NCBI GenBank assembly: GCA_028336925.1
Contig: JAOKVV010000005.1
Location: 1-64,000 of the forward strand
DNA: 64,000 bases
Source: Vicingaceae bacterium
GTDB lineage: Bacteria; Bacteroidota; Bacteroidia; Flavobacteriales_E; Vicingaceae
Direction: 5' to 3'
The notes under the pieces were generated by a model. That model searched no databases. It saw only the letters and a program-made list of their open reading frames with translations, and was not told where the DNA came from. Positions 28,278-37,193 of this stretch are shown here, piece by piece. Position 1 is the first letter of the stretch, and each line of letters starts with the position of its first letter. Position numbers and translations under genes: made by a program.

Positions 28278-29987
28278 TTATTCAATATGAATATCCTTTA
28301 ACAATAACTGCAAGGTTTTCTTTCCTCTAAACTCATTTTCATCAATTACATAAGTAATGTGAAAAGGTTTATCTTGAATATCGTCGATGTATTGTCCCAA
28401 TCCGAAACCAATGCATTCTATTATTGCAGAACCATCAGCAATAGTTACTGCAATCTTTAGGTGATTATCGCCCACAATTCGAGCTTTTCCATAAAGTAAC
28501 ACATCTCTAGTTTCAAAAACTGGTCGCATGTTTAACGGACCATGAGGGGCAAACTGCCGTAGCACTTTAAAAAACCGATCATTGATTTGAGACAATATTA
28601 AATAAGCATCTACTTCTACCGCGGGAGTTAGCTGCTCTTCGGTAATATTAGCTGCCACATACGTTTCAAAGGCGTTTCTAAAATCTTCTATCTTTTCTAC
28701 TTTCATAGTTAAGCCAGCAGCATACATATGCCCACCAAATTGCTCAAGATGTTCACTACAAGCATCTATTGCGTTGTAAACATCGAATCCCTTAACAGAT
28801 CGTGCAGAACCTGTCGCTTTTCCATTAGATTCCGTTAAAACGATGGTAGGCTTATAATGTGTTTCAATCACTCTTGATGCAACAATGCCAATAACTCCTT
28901 TATGCCAATCCTCACTAAAAAGCACCGTACTTCTAAGTTGATCTAAATTCGAAACGGCAGCCATCATTTCAAGCGCCTCACGTGTAATGTCTTTATCTAA
29001 TTCTTTCCGCTCAATGTTATTATTATTAATCCCTTTACAGGCTTCCTTTGCAGTATCTTTATCTGAAGTAATCAATAATTCCACTGCCCTTAAACCAGAT
29101 TCAATTCTTCCGGCGGCATTAATCCTCGGGGCTATCGTAAAAACAACATCGGTAATGGTTAATTCATGCTTTTTTAGTTGAGCCGATGAAATCATTGCAG
29201 CAATTCCAGGTCTTGGATTCTTATTGATCAGTTGTAAACCGTAGTATGCCAATAAGCGATTTTCACCAGTCATCGGAACTATATCAGCAGCGATGCTTAC
29301 TGCCAACAAGTCGGACAACGGACCCAATTTTTCAAATGGAATACTTCGTTTATTTGCGAAAGCTTGCATTAACTTAAATCCAACACCTGCTCCGCTTAAT
29401 TCTTTATAGGGATAATCACAATCTTTGCGCTTTGGATCTAAAACGGCCACCGCCTTTGGAATTTCATCACCAGGTCGGTGATGATCACAAATGATAAAAT
29501 CAACGCCTTTCTTAGTTGCATAATCTACCTTCTCAATTGCCTTAATTCCGCAATCCAATGCAATGATTAACTGAAAATCGTTATCCGAAGCAAAATCAAT
29601 CCCAGCATAAGAAACACCATAGCCTTCTTTATATCGATCAGGAATATAAAATGCTAATTGATAATAATAGTCTGACAAGAAAGAATAGACTAAAGAAACA
29701 GCAGTGGTTCCATCTACATCATAATCGCCGTAAATTAAAATTTTCTGATTGTTTGCAATTGCAAATTCAATCCGCTCAACGGCCAAATCCATATCTTTCA
29801 TTAAAAAAGGATCATGGATCTCCTCTAAATTGGGTCTAAAAAACGATTTCGCTTTTTCAAAAGTATCGACACCGCGTTGAATCAAGATTTCCGCAAGTGT
29901 GCTATCTAAATTATTAAGCGACTTACTAAATTGCTGAACAAGCTCTTTATCTATCGGTTTAGGATGATTCCATTGCATTTTATTCAT
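28278..29987 (-). CDS. recJ: Single-stranded-DNA-specific exonuclease RecJ
   Basis: ILIYGDYDVDGTTAVSLV, ICDHHRPGDEIPKAVAVLDPKRKDCDYPYKELSGAGVGFKL, QFGGHMYAAGLT. Confidence 0.96.
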   Translation of the reverse strand: MNKMQWNHPKPIDKELVQQFSKSLNNLDSTLAEILIQRGVDTFEKAKSFFRPNLEEIHDPFLMKDMDLAVERIEFAIANNQKILIYGDYDVDGTTAVSLVYSFLSDYYYQLAFYIPDRYKEGYGVSYAGIDFASDNDFQLIIALDCGIKAIEKVDYATKKGVDFIICDHHRPGDEIPKAVAVLDPKRKDCDYPYKELSGAGVGFKLMQAFANKRSIPFEKLGPLSDLLAVSIAADIVPMTGENRLLAYYGLQLINKNPRPGIAAMISSAQLKKHELTITDVVFTIAPRINAAGRIESGLRAVELLITSDKDTAKEACKGINNNNIERKELDKDITREALEMMAAVSNLDQLRSTVLFSEDWHKGVIGIVASRVIETHYKPTIVLTESNGKATGSARSVKGFDVYNAIDACSEHLEQFGGHMYAAGLTMKVEKIEDFRNAFETYVAANITEEQLTPAVEVDAYLILSQINDRFFKVLRQFAPHGPLNMRPVFETRDVLLYGKARIVGDNHLKIAVTIADGSAIIECIGFGLGQYIDDIQDKPFHITYVIDENEFRGKKTLQLLLKDIHIE

Positions 29988-30026
29988 GAACTCAAAAGTA
30001 AGCATGAAACCCTCAGTAGTTTACTT

Positions 30027-30449
30027 TTAAAGTGTATCAATTTTAGTATTTGTATATTCAATAATGGAGTTGGGCTCAAAAACACACTCTACAAGTACCT
30101 CTCCTACTCCACTTTCTATTAACCCAATAGACTCAGCTGCACCTTTTGATAAGTCAATAATTCGATGTTTATTAAACGGTCCGCGATCATTTATTCGCAC
30201 TAAAACAGATTCATAGTTTGCGAGGTTGGTCACTTTCACCAAGGTTCCAAACGGTAGCGTTCGATGAGCTGCAGTAAAGGCCATTTGATCAAATTTCTCT
30301 CCATTAGCCGTTTCCTTACCGTGAAAATGCTCACCATAATAAGAAGCCGTTCCTTTTTCAAGACACAAATCGGATAATCTTCCATGAACAAAAGAAAACT
30401 GATTTATGAACAGGGAAGCGAAAATTAACATCTTAACAAATGACAACAT
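30027..30449 (-). CDS. rlpA: RlpA-like double-psi beta-barrel septal ring lytic transglycosylase family protein
   Basis: GTASYYGEHFHGKETANGEKFDQMAFTAAHRTLPFGTLVKVTNL...VRINDRGPF...IDLSKGAAE. Confidence 0.9.
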   Translation of the reverse strand: MLSFVKMLIFASLFINQFSFVHGRLSDLCLEKGTASYYGEHFHGKETANGEKFDQMAFTAAHRTLPFGTLVKVTNLANYESVLVRINDRGPFNKHRIIDLSKGAAESIGLIESGVGEVLVECVFEPNSIIEYTNTKIDTL

Positions 30450-30585
30450 ACATTAGACTTTTATAAAACAAGACCACACATCTATTTTGGTTAAATAAGA
30501 AGGGTAACCAAGTGACGAACAATTCAATCAACTAATTACCCTTAAAAATCATTTAAAACCGAACTTAATCAGTTTAAAGTGCGAT

Positions 30586-31623
30586 TTAATTTCTAGCAGA
30601 GTAAGCTCTCACATAATCTGCTAATTGGCGAACATTTTCTTCAGGAGTACCAGGCAAAATACCATGGCCTAAGTTGAAAATATGTCCACTTCTATTTCCT
30701 ACGCTATCTAAAATAGCTTTTGCACGTGACTCAATTAACGACCATTCTCCAAATAATAAAGTTGGATCTAAGTTACCTTGAACGGCAACGCTATAATCTA
30801 AATCTGCCCAAGCTGCATTGATATCGGTTTTCCAATCGATTCCAATAACATCAGGACCAGTTTTTCTAAAATCTTGTAGTAAGTGAGAAGTGTTGGTTCC
30901 AAATAAAATAATCGGCACATTGGTCTTCGCCTTTAACATTCCCATCATCTTTTCCATGTGTGGCAATACATATTCTCTGTAATCCTGTAAAGATAAGATA
31001 CCTACCCAGCTATCGAAAATTTGCAATGCCGCTGCACCACTTTCTTCTTGAAACAATAAATATTCAGCCATAGAAACAGCCAATTTATCCATCAATAAAT
31101 GCCAGTTTTCCGTTTGGTTATACATAAGCGCCTTTAACTTCGCATAGTTTTTAGAAGGACCGCCCTCTATCATGTAACTTGCTAATGTAAATGGAGCACC
31201 TACGAATCCTAAACAAGGTACATTTAACCCTTTCTTTAAAATTCCCAATGCATCACCAGTGTATTTAAGGTCTGCAGCAGGATCAATATTTTTTAATCGA
31301 TCGATATCTGCTTTAGAAGTAATTGGATTATGAATAACAGGACCAACACCGGGCTTATATTCAAAATTTACACCCATCGGCTCCAATGGAATCATGATAT
31401 CTGAAAATACAATCGCAGCATCTAGTGCAAATTGATTAACGGGTAAAAAAGTAACCTCAGCACATACTTCAGGTATTTTACAAATATCTACGATACTGTA
31501 TGTCTTCTTAATAGTCCTGTATGCCTCTTGATATCTTCCTGCTTGGCGCATAAACCAAACTGGAGTATGATCTACAGCTTCTCTTCGGCAGGCTCTTAAA
31601 AAATTATCGTTAAATGTTGTCAT
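30586..31623 (-). CDS. hemE: Uroporphyrinogen decarboxylase
   Basis: TPVWFMRQAGRYQEAYR; VPCLGFVGAPFTLASYMIEGG; FNLGHGILPGTPEENV. Confidence 0.97.
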   Translation of the reverse strand: MTTFNDNFLRACRREAVDHTPVWFMRQAGRYQEAYRTIKKTYSIVDICKIPEVCAEVTFLPVNQFALDAAIVFSDIMIPLEPMGVNFEYKPGVGPVIHNPITSKADIDRLKNIDPAADLKYTGDALGILKKGLNVPCLGFVGAPFTLASYMIEGGPSKNYAKLKALMYNQTENWHLLMDKLAVSMAEYLLFQEESGAAALQIFDSWVGILSLQDYREYVLPHMEKMMGMLKAKTNVPIILFGTNTSHLLQDFRKTGPDVIGIDWKTDINAAWADLDYSVAVQGNLDPTLLFGEWSLIESRAKAILDSVGNRSGHIFNLGHGILPGTPEENVRQLADYVRAYSARN

Positions 31624-32912
31624 TAGTTTGCTATTAATTGAATGGAGTTTCTAATTGCATTCTTAATTTTTCTCATATCATCATCACTTAATGTTGCAGG
31701 TAAAAACCATGCTTCAAACTGTGATGGTGGAATATACATTCCATTTTCCGCCATTCCCCAAAAGAATTTTGCAAAATGCTCCGTATTGGATGTTTGTGCT
31801 GATTCGAAATCGACAACTTCTATAGCCGTAAAGAATGGATTAATCATGGCTCCAAATCGGTTTACTTGGACATCCACACCAAATTCTTTACCAGCTTCTA
31901 GAATCCACGACTCTATTTGAGCTGCTTCTTTTTCAAACTTATCATATGGTTTTAATCGTTTTAGCTCTTTAAGTGTGGCAATTCCACAAGCCATGGCTAT
32001 TGGGTTTCCTGATAAAGTTCCTGCTTGATAAACCGGCCCTAATGGCGCCACCATATTCATGATTTCGTGCCTAGCGCCGTAAGCGCCTACAGGCATTCCA
32101 CCACCAATTACTTTTCCTAAACAGGTGATATCTGCGACAATATCAAAGTAATCTTGTGCACCACCAAATTTCTTTCTAAAACCAGTCATTACTTCATCAA
32201 CCACCAATAGAATCCCATGCTCTTTCGTGATTTCACGAAGCTCTTTCATAAAGGCTTGCTCTGGTACTATTACACCCATATTACCTGCTACAGGCTCTAT
32301 AAAAATAGCTGCAATCTCATTTGGAAACTGATGAATTAATTTCTTAACACTATCAATATCATTATATAAAGCTACTAAAGTGTCTTTTACAGCTGCTTCC
32401 GGAACTCCTAGACTCCCAGGTAAACCTAAAGTAACTAATCCAGAACCTGCTGCTACTAATAAAGAATCTGAATGCCCGTGATAACATCCAGCGAATTTTA
32501 CTATTTTATTACGATTGGTAAATGCTCTAGCCAATCGAATTGCGCTAAGCACTGCTTCTGTTCCTGAATTTACGAAACGTACTTTATCTATAGATGGAAA
32601 AATTTCCGCCACCATTTCAGACAAAATAATTTCATTTTCCGTAGTAGCACCAAAGGTAAATCCCTTATCAACAGCCGCTTTTACAGCATCCTTTACAGCT
32701 GTATTTCCATGGCCTAAAATAACTGGCCCGTAGGAACCAACTAAATCAATGTATTCATTTCCGTCTACATCATAAATTTTAGTTCCCTCTGCTCTTTCAA
32801 TAAATAATGGATTTCCACCTACTGAATTAAATGCTCGAACAGGACTGTTTACGGCACCTACTAAATGGTGCTGTCCTCTTTCAAATAATTCTTTTGACTT
32901 CTTCAATTCCAT
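31623..32912 (-). CDS. hemL: Glutamate-1-semialdehyde 2,1-aminomutase
   Basis: HLVGAVNSPVRAFNSVGG; RFVNSGTEAVLSAIRLARAFTNRNKIVKFAGCYHGH; LGKVIGGGMPVGAYG. Confidence 0.97.
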   Translation of the reverse strand: MELKKSKELFERGQHHLVGAVNSPVRAFNSVGGNPLFIERAEGTKIYDVDGNEYIDLVGSYGPVILGHGNTAVKDAVKAAVDKGFTFGATTENEIILSEMVAEIFPSIDKVRFVNSGTEAVLSAIRLARAFTNRNKIVKFAGCYHGHSDSLLVAAGSGLVTLGLPGSLGVPEAAVKDTLVALYNDIDSVKKLIHQFPNEIAAIFIEPVAGNMGVIVPEQAFMKELREITKEHGILLVVDEVMTGFRKKFGGAQDYFDIVADITCLGKVIGGGMPVGAYGARHEIMNMVAPLGPVYQAGTLSGNPIAMACGIATLKELKRLKPYDKFEKEAAQIESWILEAGKEFGVDVQVNRFGAMINPFFTAIEVVDFESAQTSNTEHFAKFFWGMAENGMYIPPSQFEAWFLPATLSDDDMRKIKNAIRNSIQLIAN

Positions 32913-32959
32913 AAATTGTAATTTTTATTGGACTGCAAATTTATTCATTTGCAATCGAA

Positions 32960-33934
32960 TTATCCTTTTTTTAAGAGCTTAGCTGCTTCTTTTGCATGAT
33001 ACGTGATAATAATATCAGCACCAGCTCTTTTTATAGAAGTTAGCGTTTCCATTATCACCCGCTCTTCATCTATCCACCCTTTCTCTCCTGCGGCTTTTAT
33101 CATGGCATATTCGCCACTCACATTATAGGCAGCAATTGGCACATCAAACGTATTTTTTAAATCTCTGATGATATCTAAATAGGCTAAAGCAGGTTTTACC
33201 ATGATGATATCAGCTCCTTCTTCCACATCAAGCGTGGCTTCTCGAATCGCCTCAGTTCTATTCGCCGGATCCATTTGGTAGGTTCTTCTATCGCCAAAAG
33301 TAGGTGCAGAATCTGCTGCATCTCTAAATGGACCATAATAAGCCGATGCATACTTTACAGAATATCCCATAATTGGAATTTGAGAAAAACCATTTGTGTC
33401 TAATGCTTCACGCAATGTAGCAACCGTTCCATCCATCATTCCTGAAGGAGCCACCATATCTACTCCAGCCTTAGCATGCGCCAAAACTTGTTTATTTAGG
33501 TTCGTTAAGGTAGCATCATTATCCACATCGTTATCATGAATAATTCCGCAATGCCCATGATCAGTATATTCGCAAAAGCAGATGTCAGAAATAACATATA
33601 ATTGCGGATAATTCTTTTTAATGAATCGAATGGCTTCAGGAATAATTCCGGATTCATTCATTGCCTCAGAGCCAATTGCATCCTTTTCTAAAGGAATAGC
33701 AAATAGCACCACAGAGTGAATTCCTAGCTCTATTAATTCATCTAACTCTTCAGAAATTTTATCCAGCGAGAAGCGAAAAATACCGGGCATAGAGGCAATT
33801 TCCTTTTTGATTCCGGGCTTTTCTTCTATAAATAATGGATAGATAATATCGTTAACTGATAGCTGTGTTTCCCGAACTAAGTTTCTAATTACTGGCGATT
33901 TTCTTAATCTTCTTGGTCTAAACATGTTCTTCAT
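32960..33934 (-). CDS. hemB: Delta-aminolevulinic acid dehydratase (porphobilinogen synthase)
   Basis: [51 protein letters not shown]. Confidence 0.97.
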   Translation of the reverse strand: MKNMFRPRRLRKSPVIRNLVRETQLSVNDIIYPLFIEEKPGIKKEIASMPGIFRFSLDKISEELDELIELGIHSVVLFAIPLEKDAIGSEAMNESGIIPEAIRFIKKNYPQLYVISDICFCEYTDHGHCGIIHDNDVDNDATLTNLNKQVLAHAKAGVDMVAPSGMMDGTVATLREALDTNGFSQIPIMGYSVKYASAYYGPFRDAADSAPTFGDRRTYQMDPANRTEAIREATLDVEEGADIIMVKPALAYLDIIRDLKNTFDVPIAAYNVSGEYAMIKAAGEKGWIDEERVIMETLTSIKRAGADIIITYHAKEAAKLLKKG

Positions 33935-34682
33935 ATTTTACAATCGCTTCTACTATGGCTTCTTCAGTGTAGGGATTTGCAACCACTGCTACGTTGAATC
34001 CTTTTTCTTCAGCTACTTTTTGGGTAGAAGGTCCCACTACAGCAATTTTTGCCATGGGAACAGATAAATTATTGCGTTCAATTTGTTTTACAAAGTTAGT
34101 AACTGCAGAGCCACTAAAAAAGGTAATCCAGTCTAAGTCTTGACTTAATACTGCTTCCAACTCTTCTTTTGAATACGCTGGATCATAATTCACATACATG
34201 GGCATCGAAATTACCTCTTCACATTGGTCTTTCAATAGCTCTACGTATTCATTATTCGCTTTAGATGATTGTGGAATTAATATCCGCTCATGGCCAAAGA
34301 TAGGGAGTTGCTTTGCCAGCATTTTAGCCGTGTACTCTATTGGTACAAAATTACTTCGATACCCTATTTTCTCTACAGCTGCTTTTGTTTTTTCTCCTAC
34401 TGTAGCGATGCGCAGATCGGTTAAAAAATGCACCTTTACTTCATATTGCTCTAAAGCATCAAAGAAATAGTTTACGGCATTTACGCTTGTAAATACCACC
34501 CAATTAATCGATTCTAATTGCGTAACTATTGATTTTATTTGAATTTGATTTTTAATTGCACGTATGGCAATCATCGGCAGTGCAGTAGTTTCTGCACCTT
34601 TATAGCTGAGAAGTTTTTCTACTGACTTGCATTGATGTTCGGCTCTTGTAACCAGTACCTTTTTATTTCGAAGTGGATTCAA
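33918..34682 (-). CDS. hemD: Uroporphyrinogen-III synthase
   Basis: [12 protein letters not shown]...; [26 protein letters not shown]; operon context. Confidence 0.88.
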   Translation of the reverse strand: MNPLRNKKVLVTRAEHQCKSVEKLLSYKGAETTALPMIAIRAIKNQIQIKSIVTQLESINWVVFTSVNAVNYFFDALEQYEVKVHFLTDLRIATVGEKTKAAVEKIGYRSNFVPIEYTAKMLAKQLPIFGHERILIPQSSKANNEYVELLKDQCEEVISMPMYVNYDPAYSKEELEAVLSQDLDWITFFSGSAVTNFVKQIERNNLSVPMAKIAVVGPSTQKVAEEKGFNVAVVANPYTEEAIVEAIVKYEEHV

Positions 34683-36852
34683 GTATTGTTAGTTTAGTTT
34701 TCTCTTCAAGCTCCGCTTTGAGTTGAAGGGCTAAACTTTGAGCTATATTGATATAGTCTTTAGCAGCACCTTTCTTCTCTCCTATGCACACTAAGTTGCC
34801 ATCGTTTGAAGCAAATAATCCTTGAATCAAAAGTTCGTCATTTTTTACTTCTGCAAAAGCTGCGATGGGATAATTGCATCCACCGCCAAGTGCGATCAAA
34901 AATTCTCTCTCTGCGAAAGTTGCTATCTGAGTTGGTTTATGATTAAACTGCTTTACCAAATCCAATACAAACCCGCTCTCGTCTCTAACTTCTAAAGCTA
35001 AAGCTCCTTGAGCTACGGCAGGCAATAATTCTTCTGCAGTAAATATATCGTTTGCTTTATCAATCATTCCAAGGCGATTGATACCAGCATATGCTAAAAT
35101 GATGGCGTCGTAATCCCCTTCCATCATTTTCTTAATTCGGGTATCTAAGTTTCCCTGAATAAATTTCGTTTCTATGTCAGGGCGAAGTTTCTTCAACTGA
35201 ATTTGACGTCTTAAACTTCCTGTGCCAATGATGGCTCCTTCTTTTAAGTCAGCGAATTTTTCTCCCTTTTTAGAGATTAGAATATCTCGAACATCAGCTC
35301 TTTCTGAGATAGCAGCCAATTTTAAACCACTTATATTTTCAATTGGAAGATCTTTAAAACTGTGCACCGCCATATCTACGGTACCTGCAACAAGTGCACG
35401 TTGTATAGCGGATGTAAACGCTCCCATAACTTCAATATCGCCATCATCACCATTGGTGCGTATAACCTTAGTTACAAACTCATAATTAGGTTCATATTTC
35501 TTTAATTGCTCAATTACTTGATGTGTTTGTGTCAATGCTAATTTACTTCCTCTCGTCCCTACGATTACTCTTCGCTGTGGCACTTCAAGTTCTACATCTT
35601 CTAACCCAAATACTTTTTTTACGGTATGAATTGGATTATCTTGTTCATGCATATTATGTGATAACTCATGAATCACCTCCATCGGTCGTTTAGAAATTTT
35701 ACGCACCATACGGTGAGAGAACTTCTCTAATAACTCAACTTGAGCAGGAGTTAAATCGCCCATCTTTGGTAACAACCAACTTAACTCCTCTTCTTTAGTG
35801 CGCTGAAGTGAATGCCAATAGGCTTCCAGAACAGGTGATGCTTTCCTATTATAATACCAACTTGTAAACTTCTGCACCTCATCTTCTACTATCTCAGTTG
35901 CTTTTGGTATTTCATTATGGCGCTTCAGTAAACTCTCAAAGGTCATTTTTTTGATATCATCTAAATCGTATAACGACAATCCTTCCAAATTTTTCAGGCC
36001 TGAATTAAAATTTCTTGGTAAACCAAAATCAATTAACAGCTTAGGTTCTGATGCTTTAAATGCAAATTGGGCTCTTGTGCATTTACTATCCGTCAAAGAA
36101 GCCTCACTTAACAAATTAACTTCACCTTGAGTTCCTCCAATTATTATATCAACTTGACTAATATAACGGAATAGATTCTTTATCTCAATAGCTTCTCCAC
36201 CCCAATCATTGGCCATTTCGGTGGCTCGATCTAAGTTATGGCTTGCAATGTATAATTTTTTTATTTTAGTCCTATCTAATATGGTCGCTACCAAATTAGC
36301 CATACTTCCAGTTCCTACAACTAATAGGGAACTATCTTCTAATTTATACCCATGATTTTCAATCAACTCAAACCCCACAGTTGCTAATGATGCCGAATGA
36401 CGTCCTATATTAGTCTCCAATCGGGCTCTTTTTCCTGTATGTACAGCATGACGAATCATTTCATCAAGCATCGGCCCAATAGTTTTCTGTCTACGAGCCA
36501 ATGATAATGCTGAACGAATCTGACCTACAATTTGATGCTCTCCTATAGCTTGAGATTCTAAACCGGCCGCAGTTGAAAAAAGGTTTTTGATGGCAATCTC
36601 GGTATCCGGAAGTACAGTAAGGTACTGGGAGAAATTTCCGAAACTTTTGAGATAGTTTTCTAATCCATAATAATTTTCACCGAATGCGTAAAGTGACAAT
36701 CGGTTACAAGTAGCGATAATAAAAACCTCAGAGTATATCTGCTTTAAGTCAGATAGAGCTTGCATTGTTTGCTCATCATTTAATGCCATCTGCTCCCTAA
36801 TATCTATGGGTGCAAAACGATGACTCAACTCTACTCCTACTATTTTTTCCAT
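34663..36852 (-). CDS. hemA-hemC: Glutamyl-tRNA reductase / hydroxymethylbilane synthase fusion (HemA-HemC)
   Basis: N-terminal GluTR (IIATCNRLSLYAF, GLESQAIGEHQIVGQI, VVGTGSMANL) to about aa 420, then HMBS from about aa 428 (RVIVGTRGSKLALTQ; DMAVHSFKDLP; dipyrromethane Cys motif ALGGGCNYPIAAFAE) in one uninterrupted frame. Confidence 0.95.
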   Translation of the reverse strand: MEKIVGVELSHRFAPIDIREQMALNDEQTMQALSDLKQIYSEVFIIATCNRLSLYAFGENYYGLENYLKSFGNFSQYLTVLPDTEIAIKNLFSTAAGLESQAIGEHQIVGQIRSALSLARRQKTIGPMLDEMIRHAVHTGKRARLETNIGRHSASLATVGFELIENHGYKLEDSSLLVVGTGSMANLVATILDRTKIKKLYIASHNLDRATEMANDWGGEAIEIKNLFRYISQVDIIIGGTQGEVNLLSEASLTDSKCTRAQFAFKASEPKLLIDFGLPRNFNSGLKNLEGLSLYDLDDIKKMTFESLLKRHNEIPKATEIVEDEVQKFTSWYYNRKASPVLEAYWHSLQRTKEEELSWLLPKMGDLTPAQVELLEKFSHRMVRKISKRPMEVIHELSHNMHEQDNPIHTVKKVFGLEDVELEVPQRRVIVGTRGSKLALTQTHQVIEQLKKYEPNYEFVTKVIRTNGDDGDIEVMGAFTSAIQRALVAGTVDMAVHSFKDLPIENISGLKLAAISERADVRDILISKKGEKFADLKEGAIIGTGSLRRQIQLKKLRPDIETKFIQGNLDTRIKKMMEGDYDAIILAYAGINRLGMIDKANDIFTAEELLPAVAQGALALEVRDESGFVLDLVKQFNHKPTQIATFAEREFLIALGGGCNYPIAAFAEVKNDELLIQGLFASNDGNLVCIGEKKGAAKDYINIAQSLALQLKAELEEKTKLTILESTSK

Positions 36853-36887
36853 CTCTATCTAATACTTACCTCTTAAAATGGTGGCTG

Positions 36888-36895
36888 CAAATTTA
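36888..36895 (-). promoter_or_regulatory. Candidate -7 element for the hem operon
   Basis: TAAATTTG on minus strand about 36 bp upstream of hemA-hemC. Confidence 0.4.
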
Positions 36896-37193
36896 GCCAT
36901 AAGTTAACGGATTTAAAAAAGAATAAACGATTAAAAGCGAAATAAAGTTCTTTATTAAAAACAATTTTGCAAGTGGTTTTTACAATACAAAAAAGGCTTA
37001 TATTTTATAACATTGTTGATAAAAAAGAAGAAGAATTTCCTGAACATTAAGCAGCACAATGGACACGATATAAAAAGCAGAATGTTAATAAATCTAAACC
37101 CAAATACGAAAAATTTGTTAGAGGAGGTAGTACCTTGCAAGTGCAAATAAAGTAACCCGCCACTAGTTACATAATTTAAAACAACTCATTAAA

